This document shows positions 1-7,199 of a stretch of DNA of 15,237 bases, piece after piece; position 1 is the first letter of the stretch; each line of letters begins with the position of its first letter. The position numbers and the translations under genes were made by a program. The notes beneath the pieces are model-generated. The model saw only the letters and a program-made list of their open reading frames with translations, was not told the DNA's origin and ran no database searches. The stretch is from COE1 sp910588595 (lineage in GTDB: Bacteria > Bacillota > Clostridia > Lachnospirales > Lachnospiraceae), in contig CARDBT010000078.1 of the NCBI GenBank assembly GCA_948957135.1, positions 1 to 15,237 of the forward strand, written 5' to 3'.

Positions 1-14
1 AATGAAAAAAATAC

Positions 15-42
15 TTGAAATATTCTGAAAATAATCTATAAT
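15..42 (+). promoter_or_regulatory. Sigma-A type promoter of the flagellar operon
   Basis: A -35 hexamer TTGAAA (15-20) and a perfect -10 TATAAT (37-42) are separated by 16 bp, placing the transcription start near 49-50 and leaving a leader of about 90 nt before flgB. No gene lies upstream within the window, and all genes from flgB to flgE run in the same direction, so this is the likely main promoter. A vegetative sigma-A promoter driving the early flagellar operon matches the Firmicutes fla/che pattern. Promoter activity itself is inferred. Confidence 0.75.
19..33. promoter_or_regulatory. CodY-box-like operator inside the flgB promoter
   Basis: The 15-mer AATATTCTGAAAATA matches the published CodY consensus AATTTTCWGAAAATT at 13 of 15 positions. 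It overlaps the last two bases of the -35 hexamer and fills most of the spacer up to the -10, so bound protein should block RNA polymerase. CodY is a GTP- and branched-chain-amino-acid-responsive repressor, and in Bacillus subtilis it represses fla/che. Binding here is inferred, and the AT-rich context raises the chance of a random match. Confidence 0.5.
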
Positions 43-137
43 AGAGTAAGAAAGATAATATATTATGTAAATTCATTTTAAACATTATGGTTTACATAGC
101 ACTGAAAATAGCAAAAACAAGAGAAGGAGGAGTATTG

Positions 138-530
138 ATGTTAAACAATTCAGGTGTATTTGACTACATTAATGCATTGGGAACTTCATTAGATGCAGCA
201 GCTACGAGAAATGACATTATCAACAACAACATTGCAAATGTGAACACTCCCAATTACAAGAGAAAAGATATTCGTTTTGAGACAGAGCTAAAACATGCCT
301 TTGCAAGGGCGGGCGAGGAAACTGTGGATGCGAGGGTCAAGAATCTCGACCTGGAGGCGCTCGCACCAGAGATCTACACAGATTACGAGGAACTCTCATA
401 TCGGTATGACGGTAACAACGTGAGCATCCAGAATGAGCTGGCGATCCTCGCGAAGAACCAGACCAAGTACAACGGAATGATGACACTGCTGAACCAGAAT
501 TTTTCGCAGATGATGTCAGTGATGAAATAG
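138..530 (+). CDS. flgB: Flagellar basal-body rod protein FlgB
   Basis: FlgB is a proximal rod subunit exported by the flagellar type III system and assembled between the MS ring/FliE and the rest of the rod. The 130-residue product has the usual family length. Near its N-terminus it carries the rod/hook motif NNNIANVNTPNYKR, and its C-terminal part (ELAILAKNQTKYNGMM..LLNQNF) is the amphipathic helix shared by rod proteins. An in-frame ATG at 87 exists, but the ATG at 138 sits 7 nt after AAGGAGG (124-130) and gives the normal N-terminus, so 138 is chosen. It is the first gene of the operon, and flgC follows 12 bp later. Identification is firm; the rod role is family knowledge. Confidence 0.96.
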   Translation: MLNNSGVFDYINALGTSLDAAATRNDIINNNIANVNTPNYKRKDIRFETELKHAFARAGEETVDARVKNLDLEALAPEIYTDYEELSYRYDGNNVSIQNELAILAKNQTKYNGMMTLLNQNFSQMMSVMK

Positions 531-542
531 GAGGAGTGTTAG

Positions 543-1037
543 ATGGGAATATTTGATTCATTTGATATCAGTGCGTCGGGAATGTCAGCAGAACAGTACC
601 GCATGGATATTATTTCGCAGAATATGGCAAATGCACATACGACCAGAACTGAGGATGGGACGCCGTATGTGAGGAAAGTTGTCACTTTTCAGGAGAAGAC
701 GGACGCAAAAAACAGGACGTTCTCGCATATGCTTGACACGGCATTCAGCAATCTGACCGGCAGACCGCTTGGATGTACGAACTCCGCCAGACTGACAAGT
801 CCGGGAACAGGCGTCAAAGTGGGGGGATTGTACGAGGATACATGGACAGAGGAAGTGATGACATATGATCCGGAACATCCGGACGCAGATGAGAATGGAT
901 ATGTACATTATCCAAATGTAAATGTCATTACAGAAATGACAAACATGATCGATGCAAGCCGGGGATATGAGGCAAATCAGGCAGCATTTGAGGCGACAAA
1001 AGCGATGGCAAACAAAGGATTAGAAATGAATTTCTAA
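543..1037 (+). CDS. flgC: Flagellar basal-body rod protein FlgC
   Basis: FlgC is a proximal rod subunit that polymerises with FlgB, FlgF and FlgG inside the periplasmic/cell-wall section of the flagellum. The 164-residue product has the N-terminal rod motif (QNMANAHTTRTEDGTPYVRK, about residues 26-45). Its C-terminal signature is NVITEMTNMIDASRGYEAN, followed by a helix ending in NKGLEMNF. It is slightly longer than many FlgC proteins (about 135-150 residues). The start is set by AGGAGG overlapping the flgB stop codon, which implies coupled translation. A 179-bp gap before fliE follows and contains a structured repeat. Confidence 0.96.
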   Translation: MGIFDSFDISASGMSAEQYRMDIISQNMANAHTTRTEDGTPYVRKVVTFQEKTDAKNRTFSHMLDTAFSNLTGRPLGCTNSARLTSPGTGVKVGGLYEDTWTEEVMTYDPEHPDADENGYVHYPNVNVITEMTNMIDASRGYEANQAAFEATKAMANKGLEMNF

Positions 1038-1043
1038 CTGGTT

Positions 1044-1151
1044 TTTATGCACACTGGCACCCAGAGGAAGAATGTCATCAAACCGATAAATCGGTTCGCT
1101 GACGGGTATCCGGTGCGCGAGTAGGGGAGAAGATCATTCCCCTACCCGATT
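1044..1151 (+). repeat. Structured repeat element, copy 1 (RNA-like)
   Basis: This GC-richer element between flgC and fliE folds, on the + strand, into two domains. In the first, CACTGG (1052-1057) pairs with CCGGTG (1110-1115), ACCC pairs with GGGT, and a one-sided AGAGGAAG-containing bulge leads to GTCA (1074-1077) pairing with TGAC (1100-1103). That domain is topped by the hairpin AACCGA-TAAA-TCGGTT (1081-1096). In the second, GTAGGGGA (1121-1128) pairs with TCCCCTAC (1138-1145). A second copy lies at 13933-14026 with the same bulge and stems but a different apical hairpin. I do not recognise it as a known riboswitch. It could be a cis-acting RNA in the operon mRNA, an sRNA, or a small mobile repeat. 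Confidence 0.7.
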
Positions 1152-1216
1152 GTTAAGATATAAGGGTTGAAGAGGATTTATAAGGAATTATTGTGGAGAG
1201 TATAGGGGGAAGATCA

Positions 1217-1555
1217 ATGACAATAACAGCAGCAAACGATATTAATAGTTTATATAACGTAAAATCGGACGCAGTAAGGAAAAGTCTGTATGACGCAAAT
1301 ACAGGCAGCGAAGGGCAGAGGAACGGAGATCTGTTCAGTTCGATCCTCGACGCGGCGGTAGGAAATATTAATAGTACAAATGATTTGCTCTCAACAAAGG
1401 AGAATGAGGAAATGAAGTGGATGATGGGCATCTCAGAGAATACTCACGACCTTACGATTGCGGTGGGCAAAGCGCAGACAGCGCTCAACTACACGATCGC
1501 ACTCAGAGACAAGCTCCTTGAAGCATATAAGGAGATTATGCAGATACAGATTTAA
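1217..1555 (+). CDS. fliE: Flagellar hook-basal body complex protein FliE
   Basis: FliE joins the MS ring to the proximal rod and is needed to open the export gate for later substrates. The product is 112 residues, the normal FliE size. The C-terminal half carries the family signature: GKAQTALNYTIALRDKLLEA followed by YKEIMQIQI. A GTG at 1193 with AAGGA upstream would add 8 residues. The ATG at 1217 is preferred because AGGGGGA (1203-1209) lies 7 nt upstream and the resulting length fits the family. It sits between flgC and fliF as in other Firmicutes fla operons, but a structured repeat separates it from flgC. Confidence 0.93.
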   Translation: MTITAANDINSLYNVKSDAVRKSLYDANTGSEGQRNGDLFSSILDAAVGNINSTNDLLSTKENEEMKWMMGISENTHDLTIAVGKAQTALNYTIALRDKLLEAYKEIMQIQI

Positions 1556-1564
1556 GGGAACCCG

Positions 1565-1592
1565 ATGTAAAGGATTACATGTAAAGGATTAC
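1565..1592 (+). repeat. Tandem duplication of a 14-bp palindromic unit
   Basis: ATGTAAAGGATTAC occurs twice back to back (1565-1578 and 1579-1592) in the fliE-fliF gap. Each copy contains the inverted repeat TGTAA-AGGA-TTACA, so each can form a small hairpin with a Shine-Dalgarno-like AGGA loop. The functional fliF ribosome-binding site is the separate AAGGAG at 1609-1614. Any effect on fliF translation is inference. Confidence 0.6.
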
Positions 1593-1622
1593 AGGGGAAT
1601 TTAGGGAGAAGGAGACACTGAA

Positions 1623-3236
1623 ATGGTTGACAAGGTATTGGATTTTGGGAAAAAGCTATTGGAGCGGTTAAAAGAATGGTGGAATAAATTCCAGCCAAAG
1701 CAGAAAACATTGATCATTGGAATTGGAGTAGTGATTCTGCTTGCCATTGCAATACTGGTGGCAGTGCTCACGCAAAAAAAATATGTCAATATCGCAAATT
1801 GCGAGTCCACCAAGGAAGGCGCGGCTGTGAGGGATCTGCTCGAGGGTGCAGACATTAAGTACAATGTGTCATCAGATGGTCTGCACTTTGAAGTACTCGA
1901 ATCACAGGAGGCGGATGCGAACTTCCTGCTTGGCTCAAACAATATACCGACAGCAGGATACACGATCGATGACGTGCTGAACGGAAGTTTTTCTACGACA
2001 GAGGCCGATAAGCAGAAGCGGTATAAACTTTTTATCGAGTCTCAAATGGAGGACGATATCAAGAGCATGACAGCGATCAAGACGGCGACCTGCCAGTTGA
2101 CTATTCCGGATGATAACGGCACACTCATCGCGCAGAACCGGGAGACCTATGCAGGTGTTATCCTGGAGATCAAAGAGGGGGCAGCCTTTGACGAGGAGAA
2201 CGCAGCAGCGATCGCGAGATATATCGCGACAGCGCTGGGCAATGATACCACGGACAATGTGACGATCACAGATGTGAGCGGAAAGATGTGGTTCCCGGTC
2301 GAGCAGGCTTACTCCACGATCGAGAAAGCTGATAACATGATGATGCTCAAGCAGGAAGCAGAGAGCATGATCAAGAACGAAGTAAGACAGGTGCTCTTCG
2401 GTACAAATGAGTTCAATCAGATCGAAGTTGCAGCCAATATTTCAATGGATTTCTCTCAGAAGGAGATCACACAGCACAATTATTCCACACCGGATGACGA
2501 GCATGATCAGGGACTGCTTTCACACGAGGAAGTATTTCAGTCAACTGCTACAGATGGTCTGGGTGGAGTGCCTGGAACAGATTCAAACTCAGAGCAAGAT
2601 TATATGATCAATGAGTCAGCAGGTACAAACAGCAGTACATACGAGAGAAGGAGTGACTATCTTCCCAATGAGGAGATCATCAAGACAACAGCAGCTACAG
2701 GAACAGTTATATACAACGATAGTTCCGTGTCGGTAGCGGCAGTAAGATATCGTGTGGTAAGAGAGCAGGATGTGAGACTTCAGGGATTTCTGGAGGGGAT
2801 CTCATGGGAGGAGTATAAGCTTGCCAACAACGAGAGGATCAAGCTTGAAGTAGATGAGGATCTTGTCAGCATGGTGGCAAATGCGACTGGTATTCCGACA
2901 AGGAACATAAGTCTTGTGGCATACGAAGAGGTTCAGTTCATCGATGAGATCCAGTCTACAGTAGAACTCAAAGATATCGTACAGATCGTGCTGATCGTCA
3001 TCATTCTGACACTCCTTGCATTCGTGGTCCTCATGAGTCTGAGAACCAAGAAGGAAGTCGAGGAGGAGGAAGAACTTGCAGTGGAAGACTTGCTGCAGTC
3101 AAACATTGACGAGCTGGAGGGCATCGAGACAGAGCAGAAGTCCGAAGCTAGAAAACTGATAGAAAACTTTGTCGAGGAAAATCCGGAAGCGGTGGCTACA
3201 CTCTTGCGAAATTGGCTTGATGAGGACTGGGGGTAA
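1623..3236 (+). CDS. fliF: Flagellar MS-ring protein FliF
   Basis: FliF forms the membrane-embedded MS ring, the platform for the rotor and the export gate. The 537-residue product has one transmembrane helix near the N-terminus (about 29-50). A large extracellular ring-forming region with a Ser/Thr-, Asp- and Asn-rich middle follows, and then a second helix (about 451-473, IVQIVLIVIILTLLAFVVLM). The cytoplasmic tail is acidic and ends in the FliG-binding segment (ARKLIENFVEENPEAVATLL, then RNWL). Length and layout match the family. AAGGAG (1609-1614) lies 8 nt before the ATG. fliG begins 6 bp after the stop, consistent with matched production of the two interacting proteins. Confidence 0.97.
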   Translation: MVDKVLDFGKKLLERLKEWWNKFQPKQKTLIIGIGVVILLAIAILVAVLTQKKYVNIANCESTKEGAAVRDLLEGADIKYNVSSDGLHFEVLESQEADANFLLGSNNIPTAGYTIDDVLNGSFSTTEADKQKRYKLFIESQMEDDIKSMTAIKTATCQLTIPDDNGTLIAQNRETYAGVILEIKEGAAFDEENAAAIARYIATALGNDTTDNVTITDVSGKMWFPVEQAYSTIEKADNMMMLKQEAESMIKNEVRQVLFGTNEFNQIEVAANISMDFSQKEITQHNYSTPDDEHDQGLLSHEEVFQSTATDGLGGVPGTDSNSEQDYMINESAGTNSSTYERRSDYLPNEEIIKTTAATGTVIYNDSSVSVAAVRYRVVREQDVRLQGFLEGISWEEYKLANNERIKLEVDEDLVSMVANATGIPTRNISLVAYEEVQFIDEIQSTVELKDIVQIVLIVIILTLLAFVVLMSLRTKKEVEEEEELAVEDLLQSNIDELEGIETEQKSEARKLIENFVEENPEAVATLLRNWLDEDWG

Positions 3237-3242
3237 CTTGTA

Positions 3243-4250
3243 ATGGCTAGTGAAGAGTTAAAGGGAATACAGAAGGCGGCAATCTTACTGATTGCCCTCG
3301 GACCTGAGAAATCTTCCCTGATATTTAAACATTTAAAGGAAGAAGAGATCGAGGACCTGACACTTGAGATCGCGAATACCAAGAGTGTTACACCACAGGT
3401 AAAGGAGAAAGTTATCAACGAGTTCTACGAGGTGTGCCTGGCGCAGCAGTATATCGCAGAGGGTGGTATCGGATATGCGAAGGAACTTCTGGAGAAGGCG
3501 CTCGGCGCAGACAAGGCGATGGATGTCATCGGAAAGCTGACAGCGTCACTGCAGGTAAAACCGTTCGAGTTTGTGAAGAAGACCGACGCGTCGCAGCTGT
3601 TGAACTTTATACAGGATGAGCATCCACAGACGATCGCACTGATACTGTCCTATCTGTCAGCGGGGCAGGCGGCTACGATTCTCGGAGCACTGGTGCCTGA
3701 GAAACAGGCAGAAGTGGCGCGACGTATCGCGACGATGGACCGAACAAGTCCCGATGTCATCAAGGAAGTGGAGCGCGTGCTGGAGTCAAAGCTTTCTTCC
3801 CTGGTAAATCAGGACTACACGATCATTGGCGGCGTGGACGCAGTGGTAGAGATCTTAAATACAGTAGACAGAGGAACAGAGAAACATATCATGGAGACAC
3901 TCGAAGTGGAAGAGCCGGAGCTCGCGGACGAGATCAGAAAGAAGATGTTTGTATTCGAGGATATCCTGCTTCTCGACGACCGTGCGATACAGCGTGTGCT
4001 TAGGGATGTCGACAACAACGATCTTGCGATCGCATGTAAAGGTTCGACAGAGGAAGTGCAGAACGCGATCTTTAGCAACATGTCGAAGCGTCTGGCTGAG
4101 ATGATCAGGGAGGACATGGAGTTTATGGGACCTGTCAGAATGAAGGATGTTGAGGAAGCACAGCAGAAGATCGTCAATATCATAAGAAAGCTTGAGGATT
4201 CCGGAGAGATCGTTATTTCTAGAGGCGGAGGTGACGAGATCGTTGTCTAA
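3243..4250 (+). CDS. fliG: Flagellar motor switch protein FliG
   Basis: FliG is the rotor protein that binds FliF and, through its C-terminal domain, couples to the stator for torque generation and direction switching. The 335-residue product has the usual length. The middle domain carries the EHPQT motif (residues 126-130). The C-terminal domain has the charged torque helix (VFEDILLLDDRAIQRVLRDV), and a typical ...IIRKLEDSGEIVISRGG end follows. Its ribosome-binding site (GGGGGT) lies within the last codons of fliF. The last 24 nt of fliG also contain the ribosome-binding site and start codon of fliH, so the two genes overlap by 8 nt. Confidence 0.98.
   Translation: MASEELKGIQKAAILLIALGPEKSSLIFKHLKEEEIEDLTLEIANTKSVTPQVKEKVINEFYEVCLAQQYIAEGGIGYAKELLEKALGADKAMDVIGKLTASLQVKPFEFVKKTDASQLLNFIQDEHPQTIALILSYLSAGQAATILGALVPEKQAEVARRIATMDRTSPDVIKEVERVLESKLSSLVNQDYTIIGGVDAVVEILNTVDRGTEKHIMETLEVEEPELADEIRKKMFVFEDILLLDDRAIQRVLRDVDNNDLAIACKGSTEEVQNAIFSNMSKRLAEMIREDMEFMGPVRMKDVEEAQQKIVNIIRKLEDSGEIVISRGGGDEIVV
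4227..4234 (+). promoter_or_regulatory. Ribosome-binding site deciding the fliH start
   Basis: GGAGGTGA is a perfect complement to the end of 16S rRNA and lies inside the fliG coding sequence. It is 8 nt upstream of TTG at 4243, in the fliH frame. No ATG occurs in that frame near the junction, so this strong site points to a TTG start overlapping the fliG stop codon, a typical translational-coupling arrangement. Confidence 0.8.
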
Positions 4251-5166
4251 TGGTGGTATCTTAAAATCAGGCTGGGTCGTGGTAGACCCAGCCAATACAA
4301 GGATCATAGATTCCAATGCAAGAGCTGAGGCAAGGCTCAAGGAACTGGCGATGGAGCTTGCTGTGCAGTGCGGTGAGGAGCCGGATTTTGCGGAGGGTTT
4401 CACACAGGGTATCAGTGCAGTCGAGGTGTCACAGCTGATCCGTGACGGGGAAGGAAATTTAGTCGGTGAGGAACAGGGATTTGACGATGCGATGCAGTCA
4501 GAGGAGGCTGTTCCTACACAGCAGGCTGTGCAGATGCAGGAGGATTTGATCGCTGAAACGCAGGCTCAGATCGAGCAGATGCGTGATGAGGCGATTGCTG
4601 AGATAGAACAGACCAAGATCCAGATGCTTGAGGAAGCCAGGAGTCAGGGTTATCAGGAAGGTTTTGAGCAGGGTCAGAATGATGGTTTTGCACAGGGACA
4701 TCAGGATGGGCTGAACAGTGTGGCAGAGGAGAGAGAACAGGCACAGGCTGAGGTTGAGCAGATGGTGGCAGCCCTGGAGGATGAATACCAGCGCAAGATC
4801 AAAGAACTCGAGCCGATATTCATCGATACGCTGACCGGGATATACGAGCACATTTTCCATGTGAGTCTTAAAAATTCAAGGGAACTCATCGTATATCTGA
4901 TACAGAATACGATGAGAAACATTGAGACTGGCAGCACTTATCTGATTCATGTGTCAAAGGAGGATTATCCTTTTGCGAGTATGCAGAAGCGGGAGCTGAT
5001 CAAGGGTACGAATATAGCGCTTGATAATGTAGAACTCCTCGAGGACGTGACACTTGGAAAAAATGAGTGCATGATAGAGACTGGAAATGGCGTATTTGAC
5101 TGCAGTCTGGGGACACAGCTCGAAGCGCTGAATGAGGAGTTGAGACTCCTGTCATATGAACCGTAA
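4243..5166 (+). CDS. fliH: Flagellar assembly protein FliH (export ATPase regulator)
   Basis: FliH is the peripheral stalk-like partner of the export ATPase FliI; it holds FliI inactive and docks it at the C-ring. The 307-residue product starts with a TTG-initiated MSNGGILKSGWVVVDP. A Gln/Glu-rich coiled-coil region follows (about residues 85-200). It includes Gly-spaced repeats (GYQEGFEQGQNDGFAQGHQ), as expected for the FliH glycine-repeat segment. The C-terminal FliH/HrpE-like domain (EPIFIDTLTGIYEHIFHV...) comes last. An upstream TTG at 4192 would add 17 residues but lacks a good ribosome-binding site. Low sequence conservation is normal for FliH; position between fliG and fliI plus the Gly repeats make the call firm. 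Confidence 0.92.
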   Translation: MSNGGILKSGWVVVDPANTRIIDSNARAEARLKELAMELAVQCGEEPDFAEGFTQGISAVEVSQLIRDGEGNLVGEEQGFDDAMQSEEAVPTQQAVQMQEDLIAETQAQIEQMRDEAIAEIEQTKIQMLEEARSQGYQEGFEQGQNDGFAQGHQDGLNSVAEEREQAQAEVEQMVAALEDEYQRKIKELEPIFIDTLTGIYEHIFHVSLKNSRELIVYLIQNTMRNIETGSTYLIHVSKEDYPFASMQKRELIKGTNIALDNVELLEDVTLGKNECMIETGNGVFDCSLGTQLEALNEELRLLSYEP

Positions 5167-5192
5167 CCATAAAAGGGGTTGTAAATAGTAAG

Positions 5193-6515
5193 ATGGAAAC
5201 TTGTATTTCCTTTCAGAAATATCAGACAGTTTTAAATAAAAGTTTTTTTAAAAAGCTTGGTAAGGTGGAGAATGTGGTAGGGCTGACGATCGAGTCGTCG
5301 GGACCGGACGCAAAGCTCGGCGATATGTGTAAGATCTACACTGATTCCGAGAAGGTGCATGGGATTCTTGCAGAGGTGGTCGGCTTCAAGGACAAGAGGA
5401 CACTGCTCATGCCCTATGAGGATACAGAGGGCATAGGACTTGGCTGTATCGTCGAGAATATGAATTATCCACTCAGTGTGTCGGTTGGTGAGAGTCTGTT
5501 GGGAAAGACGCTGGACGGACTGGGCAGATGTATCGACGGATATGTGCCGGAACCGTCAACGGTGAAACGCTATCCGCTCGAAGCGGCACCGCCTGATCCG
5601 ATGAGCAGGACGATCATCAGCGAAGTGCTTCCGCTTGGCGTAAAGGCGGTGGATGGACTGATCACGGTAGGAAAGGGACAGCGTATCGGTATCTTTGCCG
5701 GTTCCGGCGTAGGTAAATCGACACTCATGGGGATGTTTGCAAGGAATACGAAGGCAGATATCAACGTGATCGCCCTGATCGGAGAGCGCGGGCGAGAGGT
5801 CAGAGAATTTATCGAGCGTGACCTTGGCGAGGAGGGGATGCGACGCTCCATCGTGGTGGTGGCGACTTCTGACAGACCTGCTCTCGAGCGAAATAAAGCG
5901 GCAAAGACGGCAACAGCGATCGCGGAGTACTTCAGGGATCAGGGAAAAGATGTCCTGTTGATGATGGACTCACTCACACGTTTTTCGATGGCACAGCGGG
6001 AGATCGGTCTGGCGACAGGAGAGCCGCCTGTGACAAGAGGGTATCCGCCCAGTGTTTACTCGGAGATGCCCAAACTCCTCGAGCGCGCCGGATGTTCTGA
6101 AAACGGGTCGATCACAGGTTTGTATACTGTTCTGGTAGAAGGTGAAGATTTCAATGAGCCGATCACGGATACGGCGAGAAGTATTCTCGACGGCCATATC
6201 ATGCTGACACGCAAACTTGCCAACAGAAACCACTATCCGGCAGTAGACGTGCTCCAGAGTATCTCGCGATGCATGTCAATGGTGGCGTCAGGAGAGCACA
6301 AGGCTGCGGCAGGCAAATTAAAGAATATAATGGCGACTTACAATGAGGCGGAGGATCTGATCAATATCGGTGCCTACAAGCGGGGGAGCAATCCCAATAT
6401 TGATCGGGCGATCAACAAGATCGATCAGGTGAATGAATATCTGCTGCAGGACACAGATGCCAAGTTTACTTTTGAGGAGTCCGTGGAGCAGTTGGAAGCA
6501 TTGTTTGCAGAGTGA
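5193..6515 (+). CDS. fliI: Flagellum-specific ATP synthase-like export ATPase FliI
   Basis: FliI is the F1-beta-like hexameric ATPase that helps unfold and release export substrates at the flagellar type III gate. The 440-residue product has Walker A GSGVGKST (residues 170-177, catalytic Lys175), Walker B VLLMMDSLTRF (Asp259) and the family block GYPPSVYSEMPKLLERAG. Length is typical. The start ATG at 5193 follows AAAGGGG (5172-5178) by about 14 nt, an unusually long spacing, but an in-frame stop lies just upstream and no better start is seen. It acts with FliH and FliJ encoded on either side. Confidence 0.98.
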   Translation: METCISFQKYQTVLNKSFFKKLGKVENVVGLTIESSGPDAKLGDMCKIYTDSEKVHGILAEVVGFKDKRTLLMPYEDTEGIGLGCIVENMNYPLSVSVGESLLGKTLDGLGRCIDGYVPEPSTVKRYPLEAAPPDPMSRTIISEVLPLGVKAVDGLITVGKGQRIGIFAGSGVGKSTLMGMFARNTKADINVIALIGERGREVREFIERDLGEEGMRRSIVVVATSDRPALERNKAAKTATAIAEYFRDQGKDVLLMMDSLTRFSMAQREIGLATGEPPVTRGYPPSVYSEMPKLLERAGCSENGSITGLYTVLVEGEDFNEPITDTARSILDGHIMLTRKLANRNHYPAVDVLQSISRCMSMVASGEHKAAAGKLKNIMATYNEAEDLINIGAYKRGSNPNIDRAINKIDQVNEYLLQDTDAKFTFEESVEQLEALFAE

Positions 6516-6516
6516 G

Positions 6517-6569
6517 GCGTTCTTTGTCGAACGCTATAAAACCTGAATGGAGAGCCCGCTGAGGCGGGC
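6517..6569 (+). other. Two intercistronic hairpins between fliI and fliJ
   Basis: Two short perfect stem-loops lie in the 87-bp gap: GCGTTC-TTTGTC-GAACGC (6517-6534) and GCCCGC-TGAG-GCGGGC (6554-6569). Neither is followed by a U-tract, so they are not ordinary intrinsic terminators. They may act as mRNA stability or processing structures. Confidence 0.55.
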
Positions 6570-6602
6570 AGACGGGAATAATGCAAAAAGGGTGGTAATT
6601 GA

Positions 6603-7073
6603 ATGGCAGTTTTCCGGTACAAGATGCAGGGGATTCTTGATATCAAAGAAAAACTCGAGGACAGGGCAAAGCAGGAGTTTGCGGAAGCAAACATGCGGCT
6701 CGATGCGGAGAAGAAGAAACTCGATGAACTTCAGGCGAGAAAGTTTTACTACATGCAGGAGGGTGTGAAACTGCGCATGGAGTTGATAGACGTGCGCAAA
6801 ATCCGTGAAAATAAGATGGCAGTTCTCAAGATGGACGAATACATTGCGGATCAGATGAGAGAGATCGCCCGCGCTGCGAAGGCAGTTGAGAAGGCAAGGG
6901 CAGCATTGCAGGAGCTCATGCAGGAACGAAAAGCGCATGAGAAGCTCAAGGAGAACGCATTTGAGGAGTTTATGAAAGATGAACTGGCTGCGGAGAGCAA
7001 AGAGATCGACCAGCTTACCTCATATACATATGGACAGAAGCTGATGGAGGAACAGAACGTGAGGAATACATAG
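6603..7073 (+). CDS. fliJ: Flagellar export chaperone/stalk protein FliJ
   Basis: FliJ is the small coiled-coil protein that inserts into the FliI hexamer like the gamma subunit of F1 and recycles export chaperones. The 156-residue product is almost entirely predicted helix and rich in Lys, Glu, Ala and Met. It opens with the recognisable FliJ pattern VFRYKMQGILDIKEKLEDRA. AAGGGTGG upstream supports the ATG at 6603. It follows fliI after an 87-bp gap with two hairpins. Sequence conservation in this family is low, so the call rests on the coiled coil, the N-terminal motif, the size and the position after fliI. Confidence 0.92.
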   Translation: MAVFRYKMQGILDIKEKLEDRAKQEFAEANMRLDAEKKKLDELQARKFYYMQEGVKLRMELIDVRKIRENKMAVLKMDEYIADQMREIARAAKAVEKARAALQELMQERKAHEKLKENAFEEFMKDELAAESKEIDQLTSYTYGQKLMEEQNVRNT

Positions 7074-7105
7074 TGTATGATTCCAAGATAGTCCCCAATA
7101 CCTCC

Positions 7106-7168
7106 TATAGCGTGTTTGCTATAGTGGCTTTATGCAGATGGCAGGAATGATTTTTCAAACACGCTCTA
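7106..7168. repeat. Small inverted-repeat element (MITE-like) between fliJ and ylxF
   Basis: The 63-bp segment is bounded by TATAGCGTGTTTG (7106-7118) and CAAACACGCTCTA (7156-7168), which are inverted copies with one mismatch. The left end also forms an internal palindrome, CTATAGC-GTGTTT-GCTATAG (7105-7124). An exact copy of the right-hand 13-mer occurs at 14486-14498 in a non-coding stretch. This suggests a family of small non-autonomous or REP-like repeats. No coding capacity and no certain target-site duplication is seen. Confidence 0.6.
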
Positions 7169-7199
7169 AGATAAAAAATAGAAAGGCATGGTTATCGAT

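Noticed and set aside
87..137. Upstream ATG of flgB (17 extra residues)
   Set aside because: No ribosome-binding site before 87, whereas AAGGAGG is ideally placed for ATG 138; the extra residues do not look like FlgB.
1044..1151. Cyclic-di-GMP riboswitch (I or II) identity for the structured repeat
   Set aside because: Attractive because such riboswitches precede flagellar operons in clostridia. However, the conserved GEMM core blocks and the class II core are not present, and the element is not upstream of the first gene.
3855..4403. 182-codon open frame on the - strand across fliG/fliH
   Set aside because: It lies wholly opposite well-identified genes, lacks a ribosome-binding site and has no family likeness.
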